Assembly: GCF_012933545.1 (NCBI RefSeq) | Contig: NZ_JAADJU010000004.1 | Location: 124,001-188,000 of the forward strand | Source: Rouxiella aceris | Lineage (GTDB): Bacteria; Pseudomonadota; Gammaproteobacteria; Enterobacterales; Enterobacteriaceae | DNA: 64,000 nt | Direction of reading: 5' to 3' | Shown here: positions 1-9,956 of the stretch, one piece after another | Position numbering within the stretch: position 1 is the first letter of the stretch | Layout of the letters: each line of letters opens with the position of its first letter | Notes under the pieces: generated by a model | Database searches by the model: none | What the model saw: the letters and a program-made list of their open reading frames with translations, nothing else | Told to the model about the DNA's origin: nothing | Translations under genes and position numbers: made by a program

Positions 1-97
1 TCTTGCTACGCCCCAGTTTGTGACCCAGGCTGGTTGCCAGCTCCAGTCCCCCGGCACCACCGCCGATAATTACAATTTTTTTCTTTGCTTCAGTCAC
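1..97 (-). CDS. ndh: NADH dehydrogenase type II, N-terminal fragment (window edge)
   Basis: Only the first 32 codons lie in the window; the gene continues past the left edge. The translation from a GTG start reads [20 protein letters not shown] followed by a stretch ending GHKLGR, which is the FAD-binding Rossmann segment (GGGAGG) of the single-subunit, non-proton-pumping respiratory NADH:quinone oxidoreductase Ndh. A GAGGGGG ribosome-binding sequence sits about 7 bases before the GTG, which supports this start. The family is peripheral to the inner membrane. A perfect FNR site upstream fits the anaerobic repression known for ndh. The identity is firm despite the short fragment. Confidence 0.9.
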   Translation of the reverse strand, partial: MTEAKKKIVIIGGGAGGLELATSLGHKLGRSK

Positions 98-232
98 CTC
101 TGACCCCCTCAAATGTGAACCAATTGTTATCTAAGAGTAAATATTTTTATCCTTAGTAAACATAGGGTTGCTTAAGTTAATTCATTATCTGCGGTGAGGA
201 TAACATGCGAAGGTAATTTGGTTATACCAAAA

Positions 233-246
233 TTGATGTACATCAA
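233..246. promoter_or_regulatory. FNR box upstream of ndh
   Basis: TTGATGTACATCAA is a perfect 14-base palindrome matching the FNR consensus TTGAT-N4-ATCAA. It lies about 136 bases upstream of the ndh GTG start. In E. coli FNR represses ndh in anaerobiosis through such sites, so the same control is likely here. I did not find a second equally good box in this gap. Confidence 0.85.
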
Positions 247-376
247 TTTTTTTTGATTGCCGTGCAAATACGAGTTTTTATAGCCCGTTGCTATTCAAAC
301 AGTTAGCGTGACAAGTGCCGTTCGACAGCGGCTCAATCAGTCAGAAAAGATGCACGGCTTTTATCTTTAGGCGCAT

Positions 377-413
377 AAAAAAACGGCAAGGCGCTAGCGC
401 CCTGCCGTTTTTG
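377..413 (-). terminator. Hairpin after ycfP
   Basis: AACGGCA-GGCGC and GCGCC-TGCCGTT form a long GC-rich stem with A-rich and T-rich flanks on both sides. It lies about 30 bases past the ycfP stop, so it probably ends the ycfP-side transcript. It could also work in the opposite direction, although no plus-strand gene ends nearby. Confidence 0.75.
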
Positions 414-440
414 TGCCATAAAATCGTTAACAAATGGCGG

Positions 441-983
441 TTAATCGAGATTTTGAAAAGCTTTGATCCGTTGCAGATGTGAAGAGATACTTTTGAACTT
501 GTGGCCCTGCTCTTCATCCCAAACAATCGGGTAGTAAGGGTCCAGTTGACTGGCCGTTTCGCTACTGTCCAGAATGCCGTCTTTACGAGAAAGGATCACC
601 AGGCAGCGATCGCGGTTTTTCTCTCTGAAATCGTGCACACACTTGGTGGCGATATCAACATACTCTTCTGGCCGATCGATTTTACCGGCCATATTGTTCT
701 GCGGAAACAGATTGGGGTTAAACATCACCTGCCGCAGCTGGCAAAGAAAACCAATACGCTCCGCCCAGTAGCCGCCCAGGCCCACGCCGCAAATCAGGGG
801 ACGTTTACCTTCGGCCTGTGGCAGCACCTTGTTGACCTCGTTGAGCAGATGCTGCATATCGTGTCGCGGATGAAGCGTGCTATAGCTGATAAAGCGAACA
901 TCAGAATCGATAAACTGCAGCTGCAGCACTTTTTCATAATTACCGGGACTGGTTGAGTCAAAGCCATGCAAATAAATAATCAT
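441..983 (-). CDS. ycfP: YcfP, alpha/beta-hydrolase-like protein
   Basis: A 180-residue protein nearly colinear with E. coli YcfP: it opens [10 protein letters not shown] and contains [13 protein letters not shown], an alpha/beta-hydrolase fold with a degenerate nucleophile elbow (Gly-Val-Gly-Leu-Gly, no serine in the usual place). The start at 983 is preferred over an in-frame ATG at 995 because GAGGAAA lies just before it and the length then equals the family's. It is the last gene of the minus-strand group with nagZ. The family has no established substrate, so the hydrolase call is by fold only. Confidence 0.9.
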   Translation of the reverse strand: MIIYLHGFDSTSPGNYEKVLQLQFIDSDVRFISYSTLHPRHDMQHLLNEVNKVLPQAEGKRPLICGVGLGGYWAERIGFLCQLRQVMFNPNLFPQNNMAGKIDRPEEYVDIATKCVHDFREKNRDRCLVILSRKDGILDSSETASQLDPYYPIVWDEEQGHKFKSISSHLQRIKAFQNLD

Positions 984-1029
984 ATCTTTCCTCATAGGGC
1001 CTGGGTATCACGGCAACGGTGAAATACCC

Positions 1030-2064
1030 CTAAGCTTGTTTATGCGCCTGCCAGCGCAAATCCAACGCGGTTAATTCCTGGTGCGAACGTTGCCAGCGAC
1101 TGGAATCCCTTAACATCTGGCGGCTCGATCTTCCCTGATAACCGCCTCCATGGTACAAGCCGGCAACCTGTTCCGCTTTGATCGGTGACAGGTTATCCAA
1201 CACACTCACTGCGCCCTGGCGGTTGTTGCATACCAGGATCATATCGCATCCGGCATCGAGAGAGGCCTGGCCACGCTCGGCATAACTGCCCATTACCGCC
1301 GCACCTTCCATCGACAGATCGTCAGAGAAAATAACGCCGCCAAACCCCAGTTCCTGGCGCAAAATCTGTTTTAGCCAGTAAGGTGATCCACTGGCAGGCA
1401 GCGGATCTGCCTGAGTATAAATCACGTGGGCGGGCATTACCGCGTCCAGCATCTGCCGTTCGATTAACAAGCGGAAGATGGCCATATCATGCTGACGGAT
1501 CATCTCCAGCGGACGATCGTCGCGTGGAGTCTCCTTGTGGGAATCGGCGCTGACAGCACCGTGTCCGGGAAAATGCTTGCCGGTCACTTTCATCCCGGCG
1601 CTATGCATACCGCGAATATAACGCTCGGCGATTGCCAGCGCGATATGGGGATCGGCATGGAATGAACGCTCACCAATGGCGGCGCTGATATGGCCGATAT
1701 CGAGAACCGGAGCAAAACTGATATCAATATCCATGGCGATCATCTCTGACGCCATCAACCAGCCAGCTTCCTCCGCCAGTCGCCCCGCTTCATGCTCATT
1801 ATTTAGAGCAGCAAATGACTGGGCGGCGGGAATGCGCGTAAAGCCTTCACGAAAACGCTGTACCCGTCCCCCTTCCTGATCAACGGCCAATACCAGACGT
1901 TGCCGCGACGCCGCACGGATCTGACGGATAAGCTCCTGTAACTGATCGACATCGTGATAGTTACGGGTAAACAGAATCAATCCGCCAACCAGGGGATGTT
2001 GCAAAATCTCGCGCTCTTCGGCATCCAGCTCATAGCTGGCAACGTCTAACATTACTGGGCCCAC
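1030..2064 (-). CDS. nagZ: Beta-N-acetylhexosaminidase NagZ
   Basis: Cytoplasmic glycoside hydrolase family 3 enzyme that removes N-acetylglucosamine from GlcNAc-anhydromuropeptides in cell-wall recycling; its products influence AmpC induction in species that carry ampR. The family motif [16 protein letters not shown] near residue 163 supplies the His of the catalytic loop, and SDDLSMEGA carries the aspartate nucleophile. A GTG start at 2064 gives 344 residues, starting exactly where E. coli NagZ starts, with AGGAG 8 bases before it. The longer ORF upstream has no family match. It follows thiK after 52 bases. Confidence 0.95.
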   Translation of the reverse strand: MGPVMLDVASYELDAEEREILQHPLVGGLILFTRNYHDVDQLQELIRQIRAASRQRLVLAVDQEGGRVQRFREGFTRIPAAQSFAALNNEHEAGRLAEEAGWLMASEMIAMDIDISFAPVLDIGHISAAIGERSFHADPHIALAIAERYIRGMHSAGMKVTGKHFPGHGAVSADSHKETPRDDRPLEMIRQHDMAIFRLLIERQMLDAVMPAHVIYTQADPLPASGSPYWLKQILRQELGFGGVIFSDDLSMEGAAVMGSYAERGQASLDAGCDMILVCNNRQGAVSVLDNLSPIKAEQVAGLYHGGGYQGRSSRQMLRDSSRWQRSHQELTALDLRWQAHKQA

Positions 2065-2116
2065 TAGCCAATACTCCTGTCTACTATGTCTGTCAGGTGA
2101 ACCGACCCCACCCGCC

Positions 2117-3010
2117 TTAGCGGCGTGCGATCTCACCAAATAATTGCTCACGCAGCGGTTGCGCCCACTGCACATAACGTAATTCGCCGGTTTGCTGCCA
2201 GCGGACCTCAAACCACAGCAACATCAGATAATCCAGCCACGGTTGCCAGCGGCGGATCTGCTGCTCAAGGCGGGGAATATCGCGGTAGCCGCCGCATAAG
2301 GCATAGTATTGCAGCAATTGCCTTTGTTGCCGGGGCGCGTAGGCATTGCCGCGAAACAGGGCAGCAAACTCCAGTGCAATATCGGTGGCAGCAGCATATT
2401 CCCAATCAATCAACCTTTCCCCTCGCGGACTCGTTACCCAATTATCAGGATGGATATCCATATGGGCAATGGCCAGTTTCAGGGTCTGCGGCAGCGGACG
2501 CTTAATCAGTCGTTGATGCCAGCGCAGCCAGGCGGGGGTCAGGCGACGAACGTCAACCGCCTGCCAGTATGCCTGTAACCGCCGTTTGATATCCAGGGCA
2601 TTACCAATGGGTTGGACACCATGCAATGTCGCCAGCATAGTGGCCAACTGTTGTTGCGTGGGCTGACTGAAAAACAGCGCCGGACTCTGCGTCTCGCCCT
2701 CCACCCAGTCAAGCAGCAACCAGGGTTTGGCCCATAATCGAACCGACGGTGCCAACGCAGCGGCCGACAGATGCCGCAACAGCCGTTGCTCACGCTGCCG
2801 GTCAATACCCAGCAGCCGTTTGTCGCGGCTACCCAGACGCGCCAGCGAGCGACGCTGTGGGCTATCAATCCGCCAGCTTTCGCTACTCAGTCCGGCTACG
2901 GGAATAAAACGACAACCGGCGGAATAATCCGCCGGAAGGTGTTTTTTGACCAGCGCGTCAAGACTGGCATTAATTTTGGACGGCACCGCTGCCCGACCAG
3001 ACAATTTCAC
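2117..3010 (-). CDS. thiK: Thiamine kinase
   Basis: Aminoglycoside-phosphotransferase-fold kinase that phosphorylates thiamine in salvage. The catalytic loop HMDIHPDNW and the metal-binding LIDWEYA (the DFG equivalent) are intact, and the tail is rich in Trp and Arg as in E. coli ThiK. The start is uncertain. ATG at 3010 lies inside lpoB and gives a 41-base overlap; a GTG at 2986 aligns about as well with the E. coli N terminus, and neither has a strong ribosome-binding site. The overlap suggests translational coupling to lpoB. Confidence 0.85.
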   Translation of the reverse strand: MKLSGRAAVPSKINASLDALVKKHLPADYSAGCRFIPVAGLSSESWRIDSPQRRSLARLGSRDKRLLGIDRQREQRLLRHLSAAALAPSVRLWAKPWLLLDWVEGETQSPALFFSQPTQQQLATMLATLHGVQPIGNALDIKRRLQAYWQAVDVRRLTPAWLRWHQRLIKRPLPQTLKLAIAHMDIHPDNWVTSPRGERLIDWEYAAATDIALEFAALFRGNAYAPRQQRQLLQYYALCGGYRDIPRLEQQIRRWQPWLDYLMLLWFEVRWQQTGELRYVQWAQPLREQLFGEIARR

Positions 3011-3608
3011 CGGTTTGCACCGTCATTAACTGCATATCCAACGTCGGTGATTTCACGTTCCCGCTGGCATCACTGTACAGCACATACTGGGCATTGACCT
3101 GACGCGCCAGGGCAATGGCTTTACTGCGCGATACCAGATTATCGTCCGCCGACAGTCCCATTGCCTGTTTGGCACTTTCCAGCTGTGAGGCAGGCACGAT
3201 AGTAAAGGTATTATTGGACGCCAGCGCCGTATGCATTGCTGCGGTGATCTTGCCGGTTTGCAGTGAGCCGTTGGTGCTGTTTTTCACATTATCGAGCAGC
3301 AACACACTACCGACCTGCACACCGTCGGCTTTCAGCATTTTGGCCACTAACGGTTGTACCGTCGCACTCCAGTCAATCGACTGTACTTTTGGTGCCTGCG
3401 GTATCGTTGTTTCTACTGGCGGTTGGCCCGAGGTTTCCGGCGCGCCGATATTTGGCACGATATCCACCGGCGCAGATGGCTGCGGTTGGGTTTGCGGCGT
3501 CGTCGGTGTTTGTGGTTGTTGTTGCTGCTGCTGTTCCGTGGTTTGCGGAAGCATGATACATCCGCTTAGCGCCAACGTTGCCAATGCCACGATTAAATAC
3601 TTTTTCAT
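2970..3608 (-). CDS. lpoB: Penicillin-binding protein activator LpoB
   Basis: Outer-membrane lipoprotein that crosses the periplasm to activate PBP1B (MrcB). A signal peptide ends in the lipobox LSGC. It is followed by a Gln/Pro/Thr-rich disordered linker of roughly 60 residues with a run of consecutive glutamines, then a globular domain. ATG at 3608 is chosen over a TTG one codon earlier, with GGAG seven bases upstream. The gene sits between ycfL and thiK in the same order as in E. coli and overlaps thiK at its 3' end. Confidence 0.95.
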   Translation of the reverse strand: MKKYLIVALATLALSGCIMLPQTTEQQQQQQPQTPTTPQTQPQPSAPVDIVPNIGAPETSGQPPVETTIPQAPKVQSIDWSATVQPLVAKMLKADGVQVGSVLLLDNVKNSTNGSLQTGKITAAMHTALASNNTFTIVPASQLESAKQAMGLSADDNLVSRSKAIALARQVNAQYVLYSDASGNVKSPTLDMQLMTVQTGEIVWSGSGAVQN

Positions 3609-3629
3609 CAACCCTCTCCGTACGGGATG

Positions 3630-3998
3630 TTAAAGATAAAGGTGGACACGCACACTGTACGCATCGAGATTGCCATTTAGTGAAGAGATATCGATCGTTG
3701 CATTTGCCGGCACGGTAACCGTTCTCGGCTCGGCAAACGGCAGCAGGTCTAATCCCTGCTTATCATACCAATAGAAAACAAAGTTTATCTTGATTGGCTT
3801 GGGCTGATTGTTACTTAAAGACAGGGTGGCTTTTTTGCGGCCCTGATCGACAGAAAGTGCAGGTGAACCCGGAATAATGCCGGCGGTCAATACCGGCGAT
3901 TCCATAATTACGGTTTGTCGGTTGTTCAGCGCAATTCCTGATTTGTTGCTGCAACCCGCAAGGCAGAGCAAGACAGCGCATGCCATCATAAATCGCAT
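3630..3998 (-). CDS. ycfL: YcfL family lipoprotein
   Basis: A 122-residue lipoprotein with signal sequence and lipobox LAGC, followed by a beta-rich DUF1425-type domain containing NFVFYWYDKQG. It matches E. coli YcfL in size, position and composition. It lies 21 bases upstream of lpoB and 110 bases after hinT, so it is very likely co-transcribed with lpoB. The function is unknown; the neighbourhood suggests an envelope role. Confidence 0.9.
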   Translation of the reverse strand: MRFMMACAVLLCLAGCSNKSGIALNNRQTVIMESPVLTAGIIPGSPALSVDQGRKKATLSLSNNQPKPIKINFVFYWYDKQGLDLLPFAEPRTVTVPANATIDISSLNGNLDAYSVRVHLYL

Positions 3999-4108
3999 AA
4001 CCTTCCCTCTATAAACAGCACGGTACCCGAAAGTTCGCGTATCGAAATGACACTATGCCCACACATGGTGGTATTGCAGCAACAGTGCTGCCACAAGGTT
4101 GCCGGTTT

Positions 4109-4456
4109 TTATGCCAGCAGAGGCCCCAGATGACGCCCGCCCACCAGATGCATATGAATATGATACACCACCTGGCCCGCATCTTTGTTGCAGTTGACAA
4201 TTAAACGATAACCGCCCTCGGCAATCCCTTCCTGTTCGGCAATTTTGGCGGCGACGGTCATCATGCGGCCCAGCGCGGCTTCGTGCTCCGCAGTGACATC
4301 GTTCATGGTAGGGATCACTATATTGGGAATAATCAGGATATGGCTTGGTGCCTGTGGGGCGATATCGCGAAAGGCGGTAACCAACTCATCCTGATAAACC
4401 ACATCTGCCGGAATTTCGCGGCGGATAATTTTACTGAAAATCGTTTCTTCGGCCAT
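4109..4456 (-). CDS. hinT: Purine nucleoside phosphoramidase HinT
   Basis: Histidine-triad nucleotide hydrolase of 115 residues. The HIT signature HIHMHL spans residues 99-104, with the middle histidine (H101) as nucleophile, and the family N terminus ([20 protein letters not shown]) is intact. It cleaves AMP-lysine and other adenosine phosphoramidates. It is first in the group hinT-ycfL-lpoB-thiK-nagZ-ycfP. The C terminus (GRHLGPLLA) is slightly shorter than in E. coli. Confidence 0.95.
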   Translation of the reverse strand: MAEETIFSKIIRREIPADVVYQDELVTAFRDIAPQAPSHILIIPNIVIPTMNDVTAEHEAALGRMMTVAAKIAEQEGIAEGGYRLIVNCNKDAGQVVYHIHMHLVGGRHLGPLLA

Positions 4457-4581
4457 GCTAACTCTCCATTACAAAAAGCTGTGTTCGCAGTATGAGTGAG
4501 CCATTCCGCTATTTTCAAGCTTATTAGTAGCTTTCATTGTTAAATGCTGGCTTGCTGAGCGCTATCGCTGCTGAAAAAGGC

Positions 4582-4609
4582 AAAAAAAAAGGAGGCCGAA
4601 GCCCCCTCT
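4582..4609 (-). terminator. Rho-independent terminator of ptsG
   Basis: Read on the minus strand, AGGGGGC-TTCG-GCCTCC is a stem with a stable UUCG-type tetraloop, followed by nine T residues. It begins about 26 bases after the ptsG stop codon and separates ptsG from hinT. Confidence 0.9.
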
Positions 4610-4634
4610 GGATAACGCTGAACCATCAACAAAC

Positions 4635-6068
4635 TCAATGGTTACGAATATAGTCGTCCATATCCGTTTTCAGGTTATCGGATTTGGTGCCGAAAATTGC
4701 CTGCACACCAGAACCTGCGACCACAACACCGGCTGCGCCTAACTTCTTCAGGCCTGCCTGGTCCACTTTGGACACATCGGCAACGCTGACACGCAAACGG
4801 GTAATACAAGCGTCGAGGTTGGTAATGTTTTCTTTACCGCCAAACGCCTGCACCAGTGATGCTGACATTTCGCTACCGCCCTGAGTGGATTGCTCAGTGG
4901 TGGTATCTTCACGGCCTGGGGTTTTCAGGTTCAATTTCACGATCAGCACACGGAAGATGGTGTAATAGATCAGACCATAAATCACGCCAACTACCGGGAA
5001 CAACCAGATACGGCTGCTGTTGCCGCTCAGCACGATAAAGTCGATCAGACCGTGTGAGAAGCTGGTACCGTCACGCATGCCCAACAGAATACAGATTGGG
5101 AAAGCCAGGCCGGCAAGCAGGATATGGATGCCGTACAGCACAGGGGCAACAAACATGAAAGCAAATTCGATCGGTTCAGTAATACCGGTCAGGAATGCAG
5201 TCAACGCACCTGAAATCATGATACCGCCCACTTTGGCACGATTTTCTGGTTTGGCTGAGTGCCAAATCGCGATCGCTGCTGCTGGCAGACCATACATTTT
5301 AAACAGGAAGCCACCGGAAAGTTTACCCGCAGTCGGGTCACCTGCCATATAACGTGGGATATCACCGTGGAACACCTGACCGGCAGCGTTAACATATTCG
5401 CCAACCTGCATCTGGAAAGGTACGTTCCAGATATGGTGTAAACCAAATGGCACCAGTGAACGCTCTACCAGACCGTAGATACCAAAGGCGACAACCGGGT
5501 TCTGGTATGCTGCCCACTGGGAGAAAGTCTGAATTGCGCTGCCGATTGGAGGCCAGATAAAGGACAGAACGACGCCCAGGAAAATCGCTGCCAGGCCTGA
5601 AATGATCGGCACAAAGCGTTTACCGGCAAAAAAGCCCAGATACTCAGGCAGTTTGATGCGATAGAAGCGATTAAACATATAGGCAGCGACGGAGCCGGAG
5701 ATAATCCCGCCCAATACGCCAGTATCCGCCAGGTGCTTGCTGATAATTTCTTCAGCAGGCAGATGCAAAACCATAGGGGCAACAACGGCCATGGTTTTCA
5801 CCATAATGCCATACGCCACAACCGCCGCCAGCGCAGAAACGCCGTCGTTATTGGTAAAGCCTAATGCAACACCGATGGCAAAAATCAACGGCATATTAGC
5901 AAAGACTGAACCACCAGCCTCAGCCATAACTTGTGAAACAACGGCGGGAAGCCAGCTAAAGTTTGCGGAACCGACACCCAACAGGATACCTGCGATAGGG
6001 AGGACGGAAACGGGTAGCATTAGCGATTTACCGACCTTTTGAAGGTTTGCAAACGCGTTCTTAAACAT
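4635..6068 (-). CDS. ptsG: PTS glucose-specific EIICB component
   Basis: Inner-membrane glucose permease of the phosphotransferase system. The EIIC domain (about residues 1-385) carries many hydrophobic segments and the family [12 protein letters not shown] loop. A short linker ([14 protein letters not shown]) leads to the EIIB domain, whose phosphorylated cysteine is C421 in [13 protein letters not shown]. Its 477 residues equal the E. coli length. The gene stands alone, with its own leader and terminator. The leader retains a Mlc-like operator and the SgrS pairing sequence, so it is probably induced by glucose and silenced under sugar-phosphate stress. Confidence 0.97.
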   Translation of the reverse strand: MFKNAFANLQKVGKSLMLPVSVLPIAGILLGVGSANFSWLPAVVSQVMAEAGGSVFANMPLIFAIGVALGFTNNDGVSALAAVVAYGIMVKTMAVVAPMVLHLPAEEIISKHLADTGVLGGIISGSVAAYMFNRFYRIKLPEYLGFFAGKRFVPIISGLAAIFLGVVLSFIWPPIGSAIQTFSQWAAYQNPVVAFGIYGLVERSLVPFGLHHIWNVPFQMQVGEYVNAAGQVFHGDIPRYMAGDPTAGKLSGGFLFKMYGLPAAAIAIWHSAKPENRAKVGGIMISGALTAFLTGITEPIEFAFMFVAPVLYGIHILLAGLAFPICILLGMRDGTSFSHGLIDFIVLSGNSSRIWLFPVVGVIYGLIYYTIFRVLIVKLNLKTPGREDTTTEQSTQGGSEMSASLVQAFGGKENITNLDACITRLRVSVADVSKVDQAGLKKLGAAGVVVAGSGVQAIFGTKSDNLKTDMDDYIRNH

Positions 6069-6092
6069 ATTGAGAGTGCTCCTGAGTAATGG
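6069..6092 (-). promoter_or_regulatory. Candidate SgrS small-RNA pairing site in the ptsG leader
   Basis: Immediately before the ptsG ATG, the minus strand reads CCATTACTCAGGAGCACTC followed by TCAAT. This is almost identical, from memory, to the E. coli ptsG ribosome-binding region that pairs with SgrS (one T shorter before the ATG). The AGGAG is the ribosome-binding site. The conservation of bases outside the SD suggests selection for RNA pairing. sgrS itself is not in this window. Confidence 0.65.
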
Positions 6093-6189
6093 TGCTTTAT
6101 GTACTTCTCAGAGTGTTGAACCTATGCCAACAACCCTGTTGCAAGGCCTTTAAAAGCCTTTGCGGGCGAGGCATGTTTCTGCCCCTTTT

Positions 6190-6213
6190 AATTTTTACGA
6201 AGGGTAAAATAAA
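6190..6213 (-). promoter_or_regulatory. Candidate Mlc operator of ptsG
   Basis: On the minus strand an AT-rich imperfect inverted repeat reads ATTTATTTTAC, six bases, then GTAAAAAT. It resembles the E. coli ptsG Mlc site, which has TTATTTTAC and GTAATAAA half sites, and lies about 120 bases before the start codon, as expected for a promoter-proximal operator. The rest of the 350-base leader (6093-6417) is AT-rich with no ORF. I could not place a CRP site with confidence. Confidence 0.5.
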
Positions 6214-6417
6214 TCCCTTTAATAATGTTTGATAGCAGTCACGTTTTTCTGAAAAACCCCTAATAATTAGCGTAAAAAGTTTACTGCCGTCGATTTTTTA
6301 CGCGGAATATAGCAGGAGCAAACGGTAAAACCGCCGCAAAACGGGCAAGCACATTACCCGTTCGGGGGATTAATTACGAGATGGAAAATAAAAGAAAAAA
6401 GTTAACCGGTACCAGGG

Positions 6418-7212
6418 TCAGGACAGGAGGGAATTTTCGATGTGAAATAATCGTGAAAAGTTGGCGGTAGTGGCGGCTGCCAATGTCTCCAGGCTAACCC
6501 CTTTAAGTACCGCTAAATACTCCGCCACATCACGCACATAAGCCGGTTGATTCTCTTTGCCACGATGGGGAACCGGCGCCAGATAGGGTGAGTCGGTCTC
6601 AATCAGCAGACGGTCCAGCGGTACATAGCGCGCGGCTTCACGCAGTTGCTCGGCATTGCGGAAAGTGACTATCCCGGAAAAAGAGATATAGAACCCCAGG
6701 TCCAGCAACACTTCTGCAGCAGCTTTATCTTCAGTAAAACAGTGCAAAACTCCGCCACAGTCACCGGCCTGTTCTTCACGCAAGATATCCAGCGTATCCT
6801 GGCGCGCATCGCGGGTATGCACGATCACCGGTTTATTAAGCTCACGGCCTACGCGGATATGATGACGAAAAGAGTCCTGTTGCAGTTTAAGCTGTTCAGA
6901 TTCTTTCTGATAAAAGTAATCAAGTCCGGTTTCCCCCATCGCCACCACCCGAGGGTCGGCCGCCAAACGGCGCAGCTCCTCAAAATCGTAGCCATCGTCG
7001 ATATTTAACGGGTGAACACCACAAGAAAATGCCACCTGTGGGCGTGAGCCGATCAGGTCGGTCATGGCGCGATATCCTGGCAGCGTGGTGGCCACGGCGA
7101 GCATAAACTTCACATCGCGGGCCTCGGCTTTGGCCAGAACATCATCAATATCGCGGTGCAGATCCTGGTAATCAAGACCGTCGAGGTGGCAGTGAGAATC
7201 GACTAAAAACAT
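6418..7212 (-). CDS. ycfH: TatD-family metal-dependent hydrolase YcfH
   Basis: A 264-residue TIM-barrel metallohydrolase of the TatD family, colinear with E. coli YcfH. Metal ligands are visible in order: DSHCHLD at the N terminus, GETGLDYF, PVIVHTRDA, GVLHCFTED and ETDSPYLAP. TatD relatives are Mg-dependent DNases; the true substrate of YcfH is not settled. ATG at 7212 is chosen because it aligns with the family start; a 14-codon upstream extension does not. It follows holB after 84 bases in the same direction. Confidence 0.92.
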   Translation of the reverse strand: MFLVDSHCHLDGLDYQDLHRDIDDVLAKAEARDVKFMLAVATTLPGYRAMTDLIGSRPQVAFSCGVHPLNIDDGYDFEELRRLAADPRVVAMGETGLDYFYQKESEQLKLQQDSFRHHIRVGRELNKPVIVHTRDARQDTLDILREEQAGDCGGVLHCFTEDKAAAEVLLDLGFYISFSGIVTFRNAEQLREAARYVPLDRLLIETDSPYLAPVPHRGKENQPAYVRDVAEYLAVLKGVSLETLAAATTANFSRLFHIENSLLS

Positions 7213-7296
7213 AACGTTAACTCTTAAAGTTTGTCCCTGATGCCGGGTTGGCAAGCTAATACAATATGCCTGCGCAGCAATAAGGGGTTGGCTGGT

Positions 7297-8271
7297 TTAC
7301 AGGGAATGTTCCCATGCAAGTAATTGTTCGGTCAGCAACAGCTCTCGGTTAACCCCTACCACACTGAGCAATTGCTGACGACACTGCATCCAGCGTTGCA
7401 GGGTTTGCTGTAACGCCGCATTGCCAAGGCTGTTGGCCAACTGGCTGAGCAAAACTGGCTGATCGAGGTTAATCACGTAGTCTGCGGCGCCCTGCTGATA
7501 TTTGAGGGCGTCCAGCAACAGCGAGGATAACCAGTGCAAACGATCCACCACATCATCATGATTAAGCTGTGGCAGCAAAGACAGCAGATCGCCCTGTTGC
7601 ACACTGGCCGCCAGTTGCTGACAAAGTTGTTCGCGCTGTTTCCAGCGATCCACTTGCAGTAACTCCAGGGCAGCTAGCGGCGTTCCACCGCCAAGACGCA
7701 ACGCGGTCTGGATCGCCAGCGGTTGCTGCGGCAGTTGACGAGCGATCCACTGCGCCGCCAACGAGGTTTCCGGGGCGGCGAGATGCCAGTAAAAACAGCG
7801 ACTGCGCAACGTAGGTAGCAATCTTGATGGTTCGCGGCAACCGAGGATAAAGTAGGTACGCGACGGTGGTTCTTCAAGGGTTTTTAACAAGGCGTTGGCG
7901 GCGGCTTCGGTAAGCAGTTCAGCCTGTGCTAACCACACCACTTTCGCCCCACCCTGCTGCGAATAGTTATACAACGTTTCAATCAACTGGCGAATAGGCT
8001 CAATGCCGAGGGCATTTTTGCCCTTTTCCGGTGCCAGCAGATGCCAGTCGGGATGATTACCGGCGATCATCAAATGACAACTGTGGCATTTGCCGCAGCT
8101 CTTGTCCCCTTGCGGATGTTGGCACAGTAACCAGCGACTCAGGCCATAGACCAGGGCGTCATCCCCCAGACCTTTGCTGGCATGCAGCAGCAAGGCATGG
8201 TGACCACGCTCCCCCTGATACTGTGACAGCAACTGCCGATAAGGGCCATTAAGCCAGGGATACCAATTCAT
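7297..8271 (-). CDS. holB: DNA polymerase III delta-prime subunit
   Basis: Clamp-loader subunit, AAA+ fold, 324 residues. The zinc-binding module has cysteines C50, C59, C62 and C65 ([16 protein letters not shown]). The Walker-type site is degenerate ([10 protein letters not shown]), as expected for the non-hydrolysing delta-prime. The sensor-1 region contains [15 protein letters not shown]. The start overlaps the tmk stop by four bases, so the two are translationally coupled. Confidence 0.95.
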   Translation of the reverse strand: MNWYPWLNGPYRQLLSQYQGERGHHALLLHASKGLGDDALVYGLSRWLLCQHPQGDKSCGKCHSCHLMIAGNHPDWHLLAPEKGKNALGIEPIRQLIETLYNYSQQGGAKVVWLAQAELLTEAAANALLKTLEEPPSRTYFILGCREPSRLLPTLRSRCFYWHLAAPETSLAAQWIARQLPQQPLAIQTALRLGGGTPLAALELLQVDRWKQREQLCQQLAASVQQGDLLSLLPQLNHDDVVDRLHWLSSLLLDALKYQQGAADYVINLDQPVLLSQLANSLGNAALQQTLQRWMQCRQQLLSVVGVNRELLLTEQLLAWEHSL

Positions 8272-8909
8272 CCCTGCGCGTCCTGCTGTTCCAGCCAGGC
8301 AATCAGTGTTTGACGAATAGACTCTGTCACCGCTTCCAGGCTTTGCGAGGCATCGATGGTTTTAATGCGCGCATCTGCCGCCGCCAGGCTGAGATAACGT
8401 TGGCGCGTGCGTTCAAAAAAGGCCATCGACTCTTGCTCAATGCGATCCAGCTCACCGCGCGCACGGGCACGCTGCAGGCCAATAACCGGTGAGAGATCGA
8501 GATACAAGGTCAAGTCAGGGCGAAAATCACCCAACACCGTATCCCGTAGCGAAGTCATCAACCGACTGTCAATACCGCGACCGCCGCCCTGATAGGCCTG
8601 AGAAGAGAGATCATGACGATCGCCCACCACCCAGGTACCACGCGCCAGCGCCGGTTTGATGACGTTTTCCACCAATTGCACCCGTGCTGCATACAGCATC
8701 AGCACTTCAGCCTTATCGGTCAGTTTTTCGCCTTCGATACCCTGTTTGATCAGATCGCGCAATTTCTCTGCCAGCGGAGTACCGCCAGGCTCGCGGGTAA
8801 ACAGGATATCTTCAATCCCTCGTTCCCGCAGCGTATTGACCACCACTTCGCGTGCCGTGGTTTTCCCGGCGCCTTCCAGGCCTTCGATGACAATGAAGTT
8901 ACTTTTCAT
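8268..8909 (-). CDS. tmk: Thymidylate kinase
   Basis: dTMP kinase making dTDP for DNA synthesis. The P-loop GLEGAGKT is at residues 10-17, the DR(E/H) segment appears as [18 protein letters not shown], and the LID region is near residue 150 ([10 protein letters not shown]). Its 213 residues match the enterobacterial length. It overlaps mltG by 11 bases and holB by 4. Confidence 0.96.
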   Translation of the reverse strand: MKSNFIVIEGLEGAGKTTAREVVVNTLRERGIEDILFTREPGGTPLAEKLRDLIKQGIEGEKLTDKAEVLMLYAARVQLVENVIKPALARGTWVVGDRHDLSSQAYQGGGRGIDSRLMTSLRDTVLGDFRPDLTLYLDLSPVIGLQRARARGELDRIEQESMAFFERTRQRYLSLAAADARIKTIDASQSLEAVTESIRQTLIAWLEQQDAQG

Positions 8910-9924
8910 TCTTGTTTTTTATCAGATCGCGATAAACGCGCACTGCCTTGTTATGGCTGTCGAGGTTAGTGGAAAAAGTATGCCCACCCTTGCCGTCGGC
9001 AACAAAATAAAGAAAATCGCTCTTCGCTGGATGCGCCGCGGCCTCAATGGAGGCTTCGCTGGGCATGGCTATCGGTGACGGCGGTAATCCTTCGATGACA
9101 TAAGTATTATACGGGGTTGGCGTCTCGAGATCTTTCTTGCTGATCGTCCCTTTGTAGTTGTCACCCATGCCGTAAATCACCGTCGGATCGGTTTGCAGGC
9201 GCATGCCGATACGCAAGCGATTGATAAATACCGAAGCAACCTCTTTACGCTCATCTTTGATGGCTGTCTCTTTTTCGATAATCGAGGCCATGGTCAGCAT
9301 CTCGCCCGGCGTTTTATAAGGCAGCGAGCTATCGCGGCCCTGCCAGATCTGATCGACGGTTTTCACCATGCGCTGATGTGCCCGCTTGAACAGCGACAGG
9401 TCGGTGGTTCCGGCCGTATAAGAATAGGTATCGGGATAGAGCCAGCCTTCGGCATTTTTGGCATCTTTCATTCCCAGTGCGACGGCAATTTCGTCATCAC
9501 TTTTACCGACTAATTCGTGTTTGAGATAGTCGCTATTTTGCAACACTTTCATCCAGTCTTGCAGACGAAAGCCTTCCACAAAGCGCACCGTAAACTGCGC
9601 CTCTTTGCCGCTTTTTAACAGCTCAAGCATTTGCCGCACGGTCATACCTGCCGGGAAGCGATAGGTACCGGCTTTGAACTCGCTTAATTTCGGCTCAACG
9701 CGCAACAGCCAGGCGAACCAAAAGTGCGACTTGATCAGATGCTGCTCTACCAGCAGGTCTTCCAACCCCACACGCCCGGTACCGGCGGGCAAGGTAAAAA
9801 TTTTCTCGGTGACAATGTTCAGTTTACGGTCGGCAAAACGCTCAACCTTGATATATCCCATGGCCAGCACCGCCAACAGGATCACAAACAGGGTACCTGT
9901 AATTTTAGTTTTTTTATAATTCAT
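8899..9924 (-). CDS. mltG: Endolytic murein transglycosylase MltG
   Basis: Inner-membrane lytic transglycosylase thought to terminate glycan-strand synthesis. It has a single N-terminal membrane segment (residues 9-24), a LysM-like region, then the YceG catalytic domain with glutamate E217 in ASIIEKETA and the signature [10 protein letters not shown] further on. It is 341 residues, the normal size. It lies between pabC (32 bases upstream) and tmk, in the common pabC-mltG-tmk-holB-ycfH order. Confidence 0.95.
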   Translation of the reverse strand: MNYKKTKITGTLFVILLAVLAMGYIKVERFADRKLNIVTEKIFTLPAGTGRVGLEDLLVEQHLIKSHFWFAWLLRVEPKLSEFKAGTYRFPAGMTVRQMLELLKSGKEAQFTVRFVEGFRLQDWMKVLQNSDYLKHELVGKSDDEIAVALGMKDAKNAEGWLYPDTYSYTAGTTDLSLFKRAHQRMVKTVDQIWQGRDSSLPYKTPGEMLTMASIIEKETAIKDERKEVASVFINRLRIGMRLQTDPTVIYGMGDNYKGTISKKDLETPTPYNTYVIEGLPPSPIAMPSEASIEAAAHPAKSDFLYFVADGKGGHTFSTNLDSHNKAVRVYRDLIKNKNEK

Positions 9925-9956
9925 AACTTCTTCACTTTAAAAATTTTATTAAACCC

